Source: Acidovorax_G lacteus (GTDB taxonomy: Bacteria; Pseudomonadota; Gammaproteobacteria; Burkholderiales; Burkholderiaceae_C). From it: DNA of 64,000 nucleotides. Where the stretch lies: positions 186,001 through 250,000 of the forward strand of contig NZ_BAABEX010000013.1 in the NCBI RefSeq assembly GCF_039540375.1, in the 5' to 3' direction. Shown piece by piece: positions 8,973 to 16,723 of the stretch. Below the pieces are notes generated by a model that was not told the origin of the DNA, ran no database searches, and worked only from the letters and a program-made list of their open reading frames with translations. The translations under genes were made by a program, and so were the position numbers. Within the stretch, counting starts at the first letter, position 1. Each line of letters begins with the position of its first letter.

Positions 8973-9332
8973 TCAGAGCGCGTGGGCCTGCAGCTGGGCG
9001 AGCGTCACGTATTCCAGCGCCTTGGCGTGGCAGCTGGCCAGCACCACAGGCGGTGCCACACCGGCCTCCAGCGCCTGCTTCCAGCGCAGTGCGCACAGGC
9101 ACCAGCGGTCTCCGGGCTTCAGCCCGCGAAACCGGTACTCGGGCCGCGGCGTGACCAGGTCATTGCCCTGCGCCACCGAATAGTCGAGGAAGGCCTGCGT
9201 GACCTTGGCGCAGATCACATGCGTGCCGTGGTCTTCGGCACTGGTGTTGCAGCAGCCGTCGCGGAAAAAACCCGTGAGCGGGTCGTACGAACAGGGCACC
9301 AGCGGTGCGCCCAGCACATTCAAGGCGGTCAT
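8973..9332 (-). CDS. DUF2237 family protein
   Basis: A 119-residue protein recognisable as DUF2237 by its start NVLGAPLVPCSYDPLTGFFRDG and by GTHVICAKVTQAFLDYS, GDRWCLCALRW and HAKALEYV. Conserved cysteines (PCS, GCC, VICA, WCLC) suggest metal or redox chemistry, but no function is established for the family that I know of. It lies 64 bp upstream of the lyase gene and on the same strand. Confidence 0.85.
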   Translation of the reverse strand: MTALNVLGAPLVPCSYDPLTGFFRDGCCNTSAEDHGTHVICAKVTQAFLDYSVAQGNDLVTPRPEYRFRGLKPGDRWCLCALRWKQALEAGVAPPVVLASCHAKALEYVTLAQLQAHAL

Positions 9333-9460
9333 GACAATCTACAAGGCATGCGTACATGGCATGCGGTCTGCAGGCCACTGAGCGCCGCAGTGTAGGCAGA
9401 GCCCGCAGGCCTTGCGGCGGCAGGGTTTTGCGCCTGCGCGCTGCCGCCGTGGGCGCGGGC

Positions 9461-10147
9461 TCAGTCGCGCCACTGCACGGCTTCGTCCAGCGCAGCGCGG
9501 CCGGTGCGAAAGCGGTTGGCCGGGTGGTCCAGATCGGGCCAGCCCAGCGAGAGGGCGCATACCACGGGCCGCCCGGACGGCAGGTCGAGCACGCTGCGCA
9601 GCACCTCGGGGTAAGCGGCCAGGGCCGCCTGCGCGATGCTGCCCAGCCCCAGGCTATGCGCAGCCAGCAGGCACTGCGATACGAAGGCGCCGCAGTCCAC
9701 CGCGCCGTACACGCCCAAGGCGGCATCGCTCGTGATCACGGCCACATGCGGCGCGCCGAACATGGTGTAGTTGAGGGCCGCCTGCCGTGCAGAGGCCTCG
9801 CGGTCGCCGCGGGCGATGCCCACGGCGTCGTACAGGCCCAGGCCGCATTCGCGCCGGCGCTGCTGGTACACACCCTCGTAGGCCGCGGGCCAGGGCAGGT
9901 CGGGCTGCGGGGGCGCAGGGTCGACCAGGCGCTCGGCCAGGGCTGCGCGCAGGCGCGCGAGCGTCTCGCCGCTGGCCACCGTCACCTGCCAGGGCTGAGC
10001 GTTGCACCAGGAAGCCGCGCGCTGCGCGGTGCGGAACACGGCCTCCAGTTGCTCGCGCGGCACGGGGTCGGGGCGGAAGGCGCGGCAGCTGTAGCGGCCG
10101 TGGGCCAGGGCGTCGAGCACGCCGTGCTCGGCAGTGAGGGCGGTCAT
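9461..10147 (-). CDS. Nitroreductase family flavoprotein
   Basis: A 228-residue FMN-dependent nitroreductase-fold protein. The FMN phosphate site RYSCRAFRPDPVP lies near residues 18-30, AASWCNAQPWQVTV follows near 45-60 and GLGSIAQAALAAYPEVL near 165-185. Such enzymes reduce nitro groups, quinones or related acceptors with NAD(P)H; the physiological substrate here is unknown. It lies between the PHA-system gene (56 bp upstream) and the DUF2237 gene. Confidence 0.88.
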   Translation of the reverse strand: MTALTAEHGVLDALAHGRYSCRAFRPDPVPREQLEAVFRTAQRAASWCNAQPWQVTVASGETLARLRAALAERLVDPAPPQPDLPWPAAYEGVYQQRRRECGLGLYDAVGIARGDREASARQAALNYTMFGAPHVAVITSDAALGVYGAVDCGAFVSQCLLAAHSLGLGSIAQAALAAYPEVLRSVLDLPSGRPVVCALSLGWPDLDHPANRFRTGRAALDEAVQWRD

Positions 10148-10203
10148 GGCGGCTCCTGGGGAGGGCTGTGCCGTGCGGGGCCGCGCGTGCGCAGCCGTCG
10201 GAC

Positions 10204-10632
10204 TCAGCCTTTGGCGGGCTTGCTGCGGGCGCTGGGTTTGCGGGCCGGGGTGGCGTCGGCAGCCGGTTTGGCGGCAGCTTTGCGCGGCGCCGCCGGGGCA
10301 TGGGCAGCGTGCGCATGGTGGGCCGCCTGCGCCTTGGCTTCGGCTGGGCCCAGCAGGGCGTCGAGCTGCTCGCTGATCTCGGCTTCAATGCGGTCTTTGA
10401 ACGCACCCAGCAGAAAGCCAAGCTGCGCGTGCATTTCAAAGCGGTGGGCATCCACCAGCAGTGTGCCTTTGACCCCGGTACGGCTGAAGTGCAGCGTGTC
10501 CTCGTGGTCGCCTTCTTCGTACTCGCATTCCATGTCGAACTTCTGCTCAGCCTGCTCGGCCCAGGTGAAGGCAATCTTGCGGGCCTTGGCAAAGCCGAGG
10601 TGGTGGTCGCGATGGATGTGGATGTCAGGCAC
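10204..10632 (-). CDS. Polyhydroxyalkanoic acid system family protein
   Basis: A 142-residue protein. Residues 1-85 match the PHA granule-region family (start MPDIHIHRDHHLGFAKARK, then AEQAEQKFDMECEYEEGD and HFEMHAQLGFLLGAFK-like sequence). The last 45 residues are a low-complexity Ala/Lys/Pro tail resembling the histone-like tails of PHA granule proteins that touch nucleic acid. A role in PHA granule physiology is known only by family association. Its ATG overlaps the stop of the upstream aminopeptidase gene by 8 nt, so the two are probably translationally coupled. Confidence 0.85.
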   Translation of the reverse strand: MPDIHIHRDHHLGFAKARKIAFTWAEQAEQKFDMECEYEEGDHEDTLHFSRTGVKGTLLVDAHRFEMHAQLGFLLGAFKDRIEAEISEQLDALLGPAEAKAQAAHHAHAAHAPAAPRKAAAKPAADATPARKPSARSKPAKG

Positions 10633-11767
10633 CGGGGGTCTCCTTGTCGGGCATCAGCGCGCGCAGGGCCTCGTGGCGCTGCGCCTGCGGCTGGCGGGCG
10701 AGTTGTCGTACGGCATCATAAAACGCAGCCCAGTCGCCGCGGTGCTGCGCATGCAGTGCCACGAACGCGGGCACCCAGTCGTTGTAGGCACCCTGGGCGG
10801 CAAAGCTCGCGTTGTTGGCCGCTGCGACCCAGCGGTCGTAAGCGCCCAGCAGCGCTGGGGTGACAGCCGTGCCCGGGGTGTTCAGCCACTGCGTGCGCAG
10901 GGCTGCGTAGTCCGCCCGGAAACGGGCCATGACGCTGTGCTTGCGCTCGCGCGCGGTGGTGTCGTCCACACGGCCTTGCGCGTGGTCGGCATACACCTCC
11001 GCCAGCGCTGTGCGTGTGCGGCGGGTGAGCTGTCGCCAGGCTTCCCGCCGCGCCTCGCTGGCCGCATGGGCGGCGCGCGTTTCGGGGCTGGCCTGGGTGT
11101 CCAGCCAGCGCTGCACGCCCAGGCGTTCGACCGCGGTGGCAAACGATTCGTTGAAGGGCGTGTCGCCCTGGGCGTACACCACCTGGTGCGCAAGCTCATG
11201 AAACAGCAGGCGCACAAAGTCGCCTTCGGGCCAGCCGATGAAGGTGGACAGCAGCGGGTCCCCGCCCAGCCAGTTCATGTAGCCCAGCGTCGAGTAGGCG
11301 GGCACTCCGTACACCTCGACTTCCAGCCCCTCGCGCTGCAGGCGCGCGGCTTCGGCTTGTGCATCGGCCTCAGAGAAGTAGCCGCGGTAGCCAATGCACC
11401 CGGTGACCGGAAAGCACCAGGTGTGCAGCGTGAGCGCCAGCGGTGGCGCGGCCACGACGTTCCAGACCGCTGCGGTCCGTTGCAGGTCGGCATAGCGGCG
11501 GTAGCTGGGGTTGTCGGGCAGTCTGAGTTCCTGGCTGGCAAAGTGGCGTGCGCGCTGGGCGAGCGCCAGTCGCGCCCGCAGCGCCGGGCTGATGTCGGGC
11601 CGGGCGATCCAGTCGTCCAGCGGCCGGGCGGCCTCCATGATCTGCAGGTGCCCTTGCACCGACTGCCAGTAGTAGCCCGCCGCGCCCATGGTGCCGCTGC
11701 ACCCCGACAGCACCAGGCCGCCGCACAGCAGTGCGGCGGCCCGCCAGAGGGGGATGCGCTTGCGCAT
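10625..11767 (-). CDS. Lipoprotein zinc aminopeptidase (DUF2265 type)
   Basis: A 380-residue predicted aminopeptidase. The N-terminus is a lipoprotein signal, ALLCGGLVLSGCSG, with the lipobox cysteine near residue 21. The zinc motif FHELAHQVVYAQGDTPFNESFAT near residue 195 gives HExxH plus a downstream glutamate. Several other conserved blocks (YGVPAYSTLGYMNW, DPLLSTFIGWPEGD) are typical of the family. The ATG ending at 11767 is placed just before the charged n-region. It lies 8 bp after arsC and overlaps the PHA-system gene by 8 nt. A periplasmic, membrane-anchored enzyme is inferred. Confidence 0.85.
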   Translation of the reverse strand: MRKRIPLWRAAALLCGGLVLSGCSGTMGAAGYYWQSVQGHLQIMEAARPLDDWIARPDISPALRARLALAQRARHFASQELRLPDNPSYRRYADLQRTAAVWNVVAAPPLALTLHTWCFPVTGCIGYRGYFSEADAQAEAARLQREGLEVEVYGVPAYSTLGYMNWLGGDPLLSTFIGWPEGDFVRLLFHELAHQVVYAQGDTPFNESFATAVERLGVQRWLDTQASPETRAAHAASEARREAWRQLTRRTRTALAEVYADHAQGRVDDTTARERKHSVMARFRADYAALRTQWLNTPGTAVTPALLGAYDRWVAAANNASFAAQGAYNDWVPAFVALHAQHRGDWAAFYDAVRQLARQPQAQRHEALRALMPDKETPGA

Positions 11768-11775
11768 GGGGATGC

Positions 11776-12207
11776 TCAGTTGGCACCGACACGACGCCCT
11801 TGGGCATCGACGACGGGCTGGCCGTCTTCCTTGGCAAAGGCTGCGCGTTGTGGCGCAGGCAGCAGGTCGAGCACCTGCTCGGACGGTCTGCACAGTCGGG
11901 TGCCCAGGGGCGTTGTCACGATGGGCCGGTTGATCAGGATGGGGTGGGCGAGCATGGCGTTGATGAGCTGCGCGTCGGTGACGCCGGGCGCATCCAGGCC
12001 CAATTCCTGGAAGAGCGCCTCCTTGGTGCGCACCGCCTCGATCACCGGCCGACCCATGGCGTCGATCAGCGCCATGAGGGTGGCCCGGTCGGGTGGGGTC
12101 TTGAGATATTCGATAACCGCTGGTTCCTCACCGCTGTTGCGGATCAGGGCCAGGGTGTTGCGCGAGGTGCCGCAGCGCGGGTTGTGATAGATCGTGATGC
12201 GTGCCAT
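11776..12207 (-). CDS. arsC: Arsenate reductase, glutaredoxin-dependent ArsC family
   Basis: A 143-residue thioredoxin-fold protein with the catalytic motif HNPRCGTSRNTL (Cys12) and the anion-site region LLAHPILINRPIV with arginines near residue 94, as in plasmid R773-type ArsC. It reduces arsenate to arsenite using glutathione and glutaredoxin. There is no arsB/acr3 or arsR beside it, so it may be a housekeeping copy or a YfgD-like relative. It is the first gene of the tight minus-strand run ending with the HMG-CoA lyase. Confidence 0.87.
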   Translation of the reverse strand: MARITIYHNPRCGTSRNTLALIRNSGEEPAVIEYLKTPPDRATLMALIDAMGRPVIEAVRTKEALFQELGLDAPGVTDAQLINAMLAHPILINRPIVTTPLGTRLCRPSEQVLDLLPAPQRAAFAKEDGQPVVDAQGRRVGAN

Positions 12208-12263
12208 GGGGGTGTGCGGGGCAGGCGGTGGGAGTCGATAGGGAACGTGGCGGCTGAGGCCGC

Positions 12264-12755
12264 TCAGGCCGCAGGCTTGTCGCACCCGATCCAGCTCAGG
12301 TCGAGCGGGCGGTCCTCGAATTCGGTGTTGAGCACCACGGTGCTGGTGGTGCGGGCCACGCCCGCAATCGATTTGATCTCGTACAGGATGTCTTCCAGGG
12401 CGCGCGCATGGGTGGTGCGTACCTTGGCCAGAAAGTCGTATTCGCCGGCGACGCTGTGCAGCTCCACCACCTGGGGCATGGCCTTGAGCCGTGGCGCCAC
12501 GTCACGGCAGTGGATGCCGCCGTCGTTGCGGATGGCGACAAAGGCCACGAACTGTAGGCCGACCCGCTCGGGAGCCACGGCAATCGAGAAGCGCTCAATC
12601 ACACCGCGCTCGACCAGTTTGCGCACCCGTTCGTGCACGGCAGCGGTGGATAAACCCACTTCTGCCCCGACCTCGGCATAAGACCGTCGGCCATCACGGC
12701 TGAGCGCCGAAATAATTCTGGCGTCTGTGTCGTCAAGCTGGATATTTGCTTGCAT
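12264..12755 (-). CDS. Lrp/AsnC family transcriptional regulator
   Basis: A 163-residue regulator with an N-terminal winged helix (DARIISALSRDGRRSYAEVG, then LSTAAVHERVRKLVERGVI) and a C-terminal RAM ligand-binding domain. These proteins sense amino acids and act as octamers or dimers on nearby promoters. The ATG ending at 12755 is chosen; the frame also extends to a TTG at 12788 but that lacks support. It is divergent from a DMT-type exporter with 76 bp between, the usual arrangement for an Lrp regulator controlling an amino acid exporter (inference). Confidence 0.9.
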   Translation of the reverse strand: MQANIQLDDTDARIISALSRDGRRSYAEVGAEVGLSTAAVHERVRKLVERGVIERFSIAVAPERVGLQFVAFVAIRNDGGIHCRDVAPRLKAMPQVVELHSVAGEYDFLAKVRTTHARALEDILYEIKSIAGVARTTSTVVLNTEFEDRPLDLSWIGCDKPAA

Positions 12756-12831
12756 TGGTGCCTGATTCTGGTGAAAATTCGGTTTCAATGTCGATGGCCG
12801 ATTTTTATTCGGCTGGATGGAGGATACGCCG

Positions 12832-13785
12832 ATGTTTGTTCAAAAGCCAACCCATGCCGCGCCGCGTTGGAAGCTCGCGGCCGCGCTGCTGCTGGTGTAT
12901 GTCGTCTGGGGCACCACCTATTTTGCGACCAGCGTAGTGCTTCACAGCATGCCGCCCTGGTGGATGAATGGTCTGCGCTTCGTGCTCGCCGGGCTGGTGA
13001 TGGTGGGCCTGGCGCTGGCGCAGGGCCAGGCCTTGCCCACGCTGCGGCAGTGGCGCAATGCGGCCGTGGTGGGCGGGCTCATGGTGTTTCTGGCCATGAA
13101 CCTGATCAGCATGGCGCAGAAGATGGGCATTGGGTCGGGGCTGATGGCCACCGTGGTGACCACCATGCCCATGTGGCTGGCGCTGTGGACGCACTGGGGC
13201 GGCGAGCGGGTGCCACGCACAGGCTGGCTGGGCGTGGTGCTGGGCGTGATGGGGGCCTTGTTGCTGTCGCTGGAGGGCGACTTTTCTGCCACATGGATGG
13301 GGGCCCTGCTGGCCTTTGCCGCACCGCTGTGCTGGAGCGTGGGCTCCTACGCCTCGCGGCGCATGGATTTGCCTGCGCCTGCCATGGCGGCCGGGGCGCA
13401 GTGGCTGGTGGGCGGCGTGCTGGCCGTGCTGGTGGCACTGTGGCGCGAGCCCGTGGCGCTGTTGGGCCAGGTGGAGCCGCGAGCCTGGCTGGCATGGGGC
13501 TACCTGCTGGTGTTTGGCACGCTGATCGCACTCAACAGCTACCTGTGGCTGTTGCAGAACACCAGCGCAGCCGTGGCGGGCAGCTATTCGTTTGTGAACC
13601 CAGCTGTGGCCCTGGTGGTGGGTGTGGCCCTGGGCGGTGAGGTGCTGACGGGCTGGGTGTATCTGGCGCTGCCACTGATTGCCGCAGCGTTGGCGTGCAT
13701 TCTGTACGGCCCCCAGGTGGTGCGGGCCTGGCAGGCACGGCGCATTGCGCACGGCGCGGCCGAGGCGTCGGCTGTGGCGCGCTAA
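12832..13785 (+). CDS. DMT superfamily (EamA) membrane exporter
   Basis: A 317-residue inner-membrane protein of about ten membrane segments forming two EamA repeats. VYVVWGTTYFATSVVLHSMP near residues 20-40 is a typical first-repeat motif, and a second repeat begins near residue 150. The start is the ATG at 12832, placed 8 nt after a perfect GGAGG at 12819-12823; an upstream in-frame ATG at 12817 overlaps that site and is unlikely. Divergence from an Lrp regulator suggests amino acid or metabolite export controlled by it. Confidence 0.9.
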   Translation: MFVQKPTHAAPRWKLAAALLLVYVVWGTTYFATSVVLHSMPPWWMNGLRFVLAGLVMVGLALAQGQALPTLRQWRNAAVVGGLMVFLAMNLISMAQKMGIGSGLMATVVTTMPMWLALWTHWGGERVPRTGWLGVVLGVMGALLLSLEGDFSATWMGALLAFAAPLCWSVGSYASRRMDLPAPAMAAGAQWLVGGVLAVLVALWREPVALLGQVEPRAWLAWGYLLVFGTLIALNSYLWLLQNTSAAVAGSYSFVNPAVALVVGVALGGEVLTGWVYLALPLIAAALACILYGPQVVRAWQARRIAHGAAEASAVAR

Positions 13786-13861
13786 GCTTGATGGATCAGC
13801 CGGGCTCCTCATTCGCTACGAATGCGTGATGCCGGCGGTCCGTCACACCTCAGGAAGCGCC

Positions 13862-14194
13862 ATGCTCTACAAGTTCAAATCCCGCGCCGTCGCCGATCTC
13901 ATCATGCTGGAGCCGCAGGGTCGGCAAATTCTTGAAATCATTGGCAAGACGCCCGGCGCGACTGGCATCGTGACCGTGGCACAGATTCCCGAAGCGATCG
14001 CGGCGCTGGAGTCGGCCGTTGCCGCCGAAGAAGCGCGTCGTGCCCAGCAAGCGGCCGACGCCGCCCAGGAAGACGCTGACGAGGTCGAGACCGAGCCGGT
14101 CGATGCCGTGCATCTGCGACAGCGCGTGGTGCCCTTCATCGACCTGTTGCGGCGCAGCGCCGCTGAGGGGTACGACGTGGTCTGGGGCGTGTGA
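13862..14194 (+). CDS. DUF1840 domain-containing protein
   Basis: A 110-residue protein with the family start MLYKFKSRAVADLIMLEP and the C-terminal LRQRVVPFIDLLRRSAAEG. The middle is acidic and alanine-rich. Its function is unknown; the family is common in betaproteobacteria. The ATG at 13862 follows an AGGAAG ribosome site. Its stop codon abuts the stop of the convergent Bug gene with no base between (TGATCA at 14192-14197). Confidence 0.88.
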   Translation: MLYKFKSRAVADLIMLEPQGRQILEIIGKTPGATGIVTVAQIPEAIAALESAVAAEEARRAQQAADAAQEDADEVETEPVDAVHLRQRVVPFIDLLRRSAAEGYDVVWGV

Positions 14195-15205
14195 TCAGTC
14201 CACTTTCGCGCCCGACACTTTGACCACTTCGGCCCATTTGCGGTGTTCGGCCTCAATGTGCCGCGCAAATTCGGCCGGGGTGTTGCCGCCCGGCAGTGCG
14301 CCCTGGGCCTCCAACCGCTCGCGCAGGGCCGGCGTGGCCAGTGCCTTGGCCGATTCCTGCTGGATGCGCAGCACGATGTCTGCAGGGGTGCCAGCCGGGG
14401 CCAGCAGACCGAACCACGAACTGGCTTCGTAGCCCTTGAGGCCCGGGCCCCCGGCCTGTTCGATGGTGGGCACATCGGGCAGTGCGGCCGATCGCTGGGC
14501 GCTGGTCACGGCTAGAGCCACCAGCTTGCCCGACTTGATCTGCGGCAGCGCCGAGGGCAGGTTGTCGAACATCACGTCGGCATTGCCACCCACCATGTCC
14601 ATGAGCGCCGGGGCCGAGCCGCGGTAGGGCATGTGGACCATGTAAGTGCCGGTCATGCTCTTGAACAACTCGCCGGCCAGGTGGATGGACGTGCCATTGC
14701 CGCTGGAGGCCATGTTCAAGCGCCCGGGCTGTGCCTTGGCCACCCGGATGAAGTCGGCCACATTAGCGATGCCCAGGCTGCGCGCTTTATCGGCATTGAC
14801 CACCATCACATTGGGCACAGCGGCCACCAGCGTGATGGGAGCAAAGTCCTTGATCGGGTCGTAGGGCAGGCGGGGGTACAGCGCGCGGTTGATGCCATGC
14901 GTGCCCACGGTGCCCATCAGCAGCGTGTAGCCGTCGGGCGCGGCCTTGGCCACCAGCTCGGCGCCCACGTTGCCACCAGCGCCCGCGCGGTTTTCCACCA
15001 CAAAGCTCTGGCCGAACACGCGGCTGAGCTCGGGCGCCGTCGCGCGCGCCAGGATGTCGGTGGTGCCACCGGGGGCAAAGGGCACCACGATGCGCACGGG
15101 TTTGCTGGGCCAAGTGCCGGTCTGCTGCGCATGCGCGGCAGGAATCAGGGCCGACAAGGCCAGGGCAGCGAGCGCGGCGCGGCGACTGCGGGGAAACGGC
15201 TTCAT
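14195..15205 (-). CDS. Bug family tripartite tricarboxylate transporter receptor
   Basis: A 336-residue periplasmic binding protein of the TctC/Bug family. The signal peptide ends near AAHAQQ, followed by the conserved [43 protein letters not shown] and [16 protein letters not shown] blocks. It captures carboxylates or similar anions. The ATG ending at 15205 follows an AAGGACC ribosome site. No TctA/TctB membrane genes are next to it, the rule for most of the large Bug family. Its paralogue follows at 15477. Confidence 0.93.
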   Translation of the reverse strand: MKPFPRSRRAALAALALSALIPAAHAQQTGTWPSKPVRIVVPFAPGGTTDILARATAPELSRVFGQSFVVENRAGAGGNVGAELVAKAAPDGYTLLMGTVGTHGINRALYPRLPYDPIKDFAPITLVAAVPNVMVVNADKARSLGIANVADFIRVAKAQPGRLNMASSGNGTSIHLAGELFKSMTGTYMVHMPYRGSAPALMDMVGGNADVMFDNLPSALPQIKSGKLVALAVTSAQRSAALPDVPTIEQAGGPGLKGYEASSWFGLLAPAGTPADIVLRIQQESAKALATPALRERLEAQGALPGGNTPAEFARHIEAEHRKWAEVVKVSGAKVD

Positions 15206-15284
15206 GCAAAGGTCCTTTCGTCGTTGGGTGCGTCGCCCCGTTCTACGCGCCCCGCGCCGATCGCTGCAGATGGATAACCCCAAC

Positions 15285-15320
15285 AACGAAAAAGCCGCTG
15301 CACCCGGTGGGTACAGCGGC
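15285..15320 (-). terminator. Rho-independent terminator, minus strand
   Basis: Read on the minus strand, a 12-bp stem (one G-U pair; arms 15294-15305 and 15309-15320, 3-nt loop) runs directly into TTTTT. It would end transcripts from the Bug gene at 15477-16466 before the next one begins at 15205. Confidence 0.88.
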
Positions 15321-15373
15321 GTCATCTTTGGCGGAGCTTCTTCAAGGGGGCCGCGCCCAGCGCAGGCAGCCGC

Positions 15374-15465
15374 GCAAGGGCCGCCCCGCCGCGCTGGCTG
15401 CGTCCCCTTGCCCGCAACGCGTAGCGTTGCGAGAGCGGGGGGAAGGCGCGCAGCGCCTCAGGGGG
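15374..15465 (-). repeat. Structured 92-bp intergenic repeat, copy A
   Basis: Begins GCAAGGGCCGCCCCGCCGC on the plus strand and ends GCGCCTCAGGGGG. It holds a long stem-loop (inner arms 15413-15420 and 15424-15431, outer arms 15404-15411 and 15435-15442) and a second hairpin (15444-15449 with 15453-15458). Copy B is at 19039-19131. Both lie just after the stop codon of a minus-strand gene. Confidence 0.85.
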
Positions 15466-15476
15466 GTGTTCCTAGC

Positions 15477-16466
15477 TCAGTCGGCGTACTGGCCAGCGGC
15501 CTTGATGACGGCGCCCCACTTGTCGATTTCGGCCTGCACAAACTTCTTGTGCTCTGCGGGCTCGACGCGCTTGTCGGTGATCACCACCGCACCCAGGCCT
15601 TCCTGCTTCTTGATGAACTCGGGGTCCTTCAGAGCGACCTTCAGGGCTTCGTTGATCTTGGTGACCACAGCTGCGGGCGTGCCCTTGGGCGCGTACAGGC
15701 CATGCCAGATGCTCACGTTGAAGTCCTTGAGGCCCGATTCGGCCAGCGTGGGCAGATCCTTGAGGGCCGGCGTGGTCAGGCGCTTGGGCGTGGTCACGGC
15801 GAAGGCCTTGACCTTCTTGCCTTCGATCTGCGGCGTGGTGTTGGTGGTCTGGTCACACAGCAGGTCGATCTGGCCGCCAATCAGGTCGGTGATGGCAGGC
15901 GCTGTGCCCTTGTACGGAACAGCCGTCATGTCCACCTGCAGGGCCGACTGGAACATCAGGCCGCACAGGTGCGACGCGGCACCCAGGCCCGCATTGCCCA
16001 GATTGATTTTGCCCTTGTTCTGGTTGATCCAGGTCACCAGCTCCTTGTAGTTGTTGGCCGGCAGCGTGGGGCGACCGATCAGCGTCATCGGCACGTCGTT
16101 GATCATGCCCAGGTACTCGAAATCATTGGGCACGCTGAAGGCCAGCTTGCGGTAGAGGGCCGGCATCGTCGACATGGCGATGTGGTTCAGCAGGATGGTG
16201 TAGCCATCGGGTGCTGCACGGGCCACGCGGGCCGCACCGATGGAACTGCCGGCACCCGCGGTGTTGTCCACCACCACGGTTGCGCCCAGAGGCTTGCGCA
16301 GGGCTTCGGCCAGGTCGCGTGCCACGCGGTCGGTCGGGCCGCCTGCGGCGAAGGGCACGACGATGGTGATCGTCTTGTCCTTGGCCGGGAATTCCTCGGC
16401 GGCCTGTGCGCCCAGAGAGAAAGCGACCGCGGCCGCAACGGTTCCGAGTTTCAGCAGTGTTTTCAT
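15477..16466 (-). CDS. Bug family tripartite tricarboxylate transporter receptor
   Basis: A 329-residue second Bug/TctC receptor, with a signal peptide ending near LGAQAAEEF and the family motifs ITIVVPFAAGGPTDRVARD, DNTAGAGSSIGAARVARAAP and VPYKGTAPAITDLIGGQ. It is clearly diverged from the copy at 14195 (for example DLLCDQTTNTTPQI in place of [14 protein letters not shown]), so the two bind different ligands. The ATG ending at 16466 has GGAGAAGC upstream on the coding strand. It is followed by repeat copy A and a terminator, so it is probably a single-gene transcript. Confidence 0.93.
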   Translation of the reverse strand: MKTLLKLGTVAAAVAFSLGAQAAEEFPAKDKTITIVVPFAAGGPTDRVARDLAEALRKPLGATVVVDNTAGAGSSIGAARVARAAPDGYTILLNHIAMSTMPALYRKLAFSVPNDFEYLGMINDVPMTLIGRPTLPANNYKELVTWINQNKGKINLGNAGLGAASHLCGLMFQSALQVDMTAVPYKGTAPAITDLIGGQIDLLCDQTTNTTPQIEGKKVKAFAVTTPKRLTTPALKDLPTLAESGLKDFNVSIWHGLYAPKGTPAAVVTKINEALKVALKDPEFIKKQEGLGAVVITDKRVEPAEHKKFVQAEIDKWGAVIKAAGQYAD

Positions 16467-16570
16467 GGGAGAAGCTCCTGTAAAAGTCGGGCCATGATAG
16501 CCACGGGGGGTGGGGGGTGCATTGCGGGTATTACGTAGCAATACGGACAAGGTGGTTTTAATGGTTTGCC

Positions 16571-16620
16571 TTGCTCGTGCTTATCAAGCAAGCACAAGCA
16601 GCTATGAAAATAATAGCAAA
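16571..16620 (+). repeat. Dispersed 50-bp stem-loop repeat, copy 2
   Basis: Stem TGCTCGTGCTT / AAGCACAAGCA (one G-U-compatible change) followed by GCTAT-N7-ATAGCAAA, itself a small inverted repeat. Same orientation as copy 1. It lies between two minus-strand genes, upstream of the Bug gene and downstream of the PaaK-like gene. Confidence 0.85.
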
Positions 16621-16664
16621 CCTAGGGTAAGTCCCTGCACCCTCCGGCCGTGCCTTTTCCAGGT

Positions 16665-16687
16665 AAAACGCCCCGCGGAGGGGCGTT
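16665..16687 (-). terminator. Terminator for the ligase/liv operon, minus strand
   Basis: Arms AACGCCCC (16667-16674) and GGGGCGTT (16680-16687) with a 5-nt loop. On the minus strand the stem is followed by TTTT. It lies 36 bp after the stop of the PaaK-like gene, the last gene of the uptake operon. Confidence 0.75.
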
Positions 16688-16723
16688 GTCAGTGGGGTGC
16701 CACGGTCTGTGGCGGCTGCGCAA

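Noticed and set aside
9356..12187. A 943-codon open frame on the plus strand
   Set aside because: It lies antisense to four well-supported genes (nitroreductase, PHA-system, aminopeptidase, ArsC), has Arg/Ala/His/Gly-rich composition and no domain; it is a by-product of high GC.
12756..12788. Longer start for the Lrp regulator
   Set aside because: The upstream codon is TTG and the added residues are not part of the domain; ATG ending at 12755 fits family length.
12817..12831. ATG at 12817 as start of the DMT exporter
   Set aside because: It overlaps the GGAGG ribosome site that is correctly spaced for the ATG at 12832.
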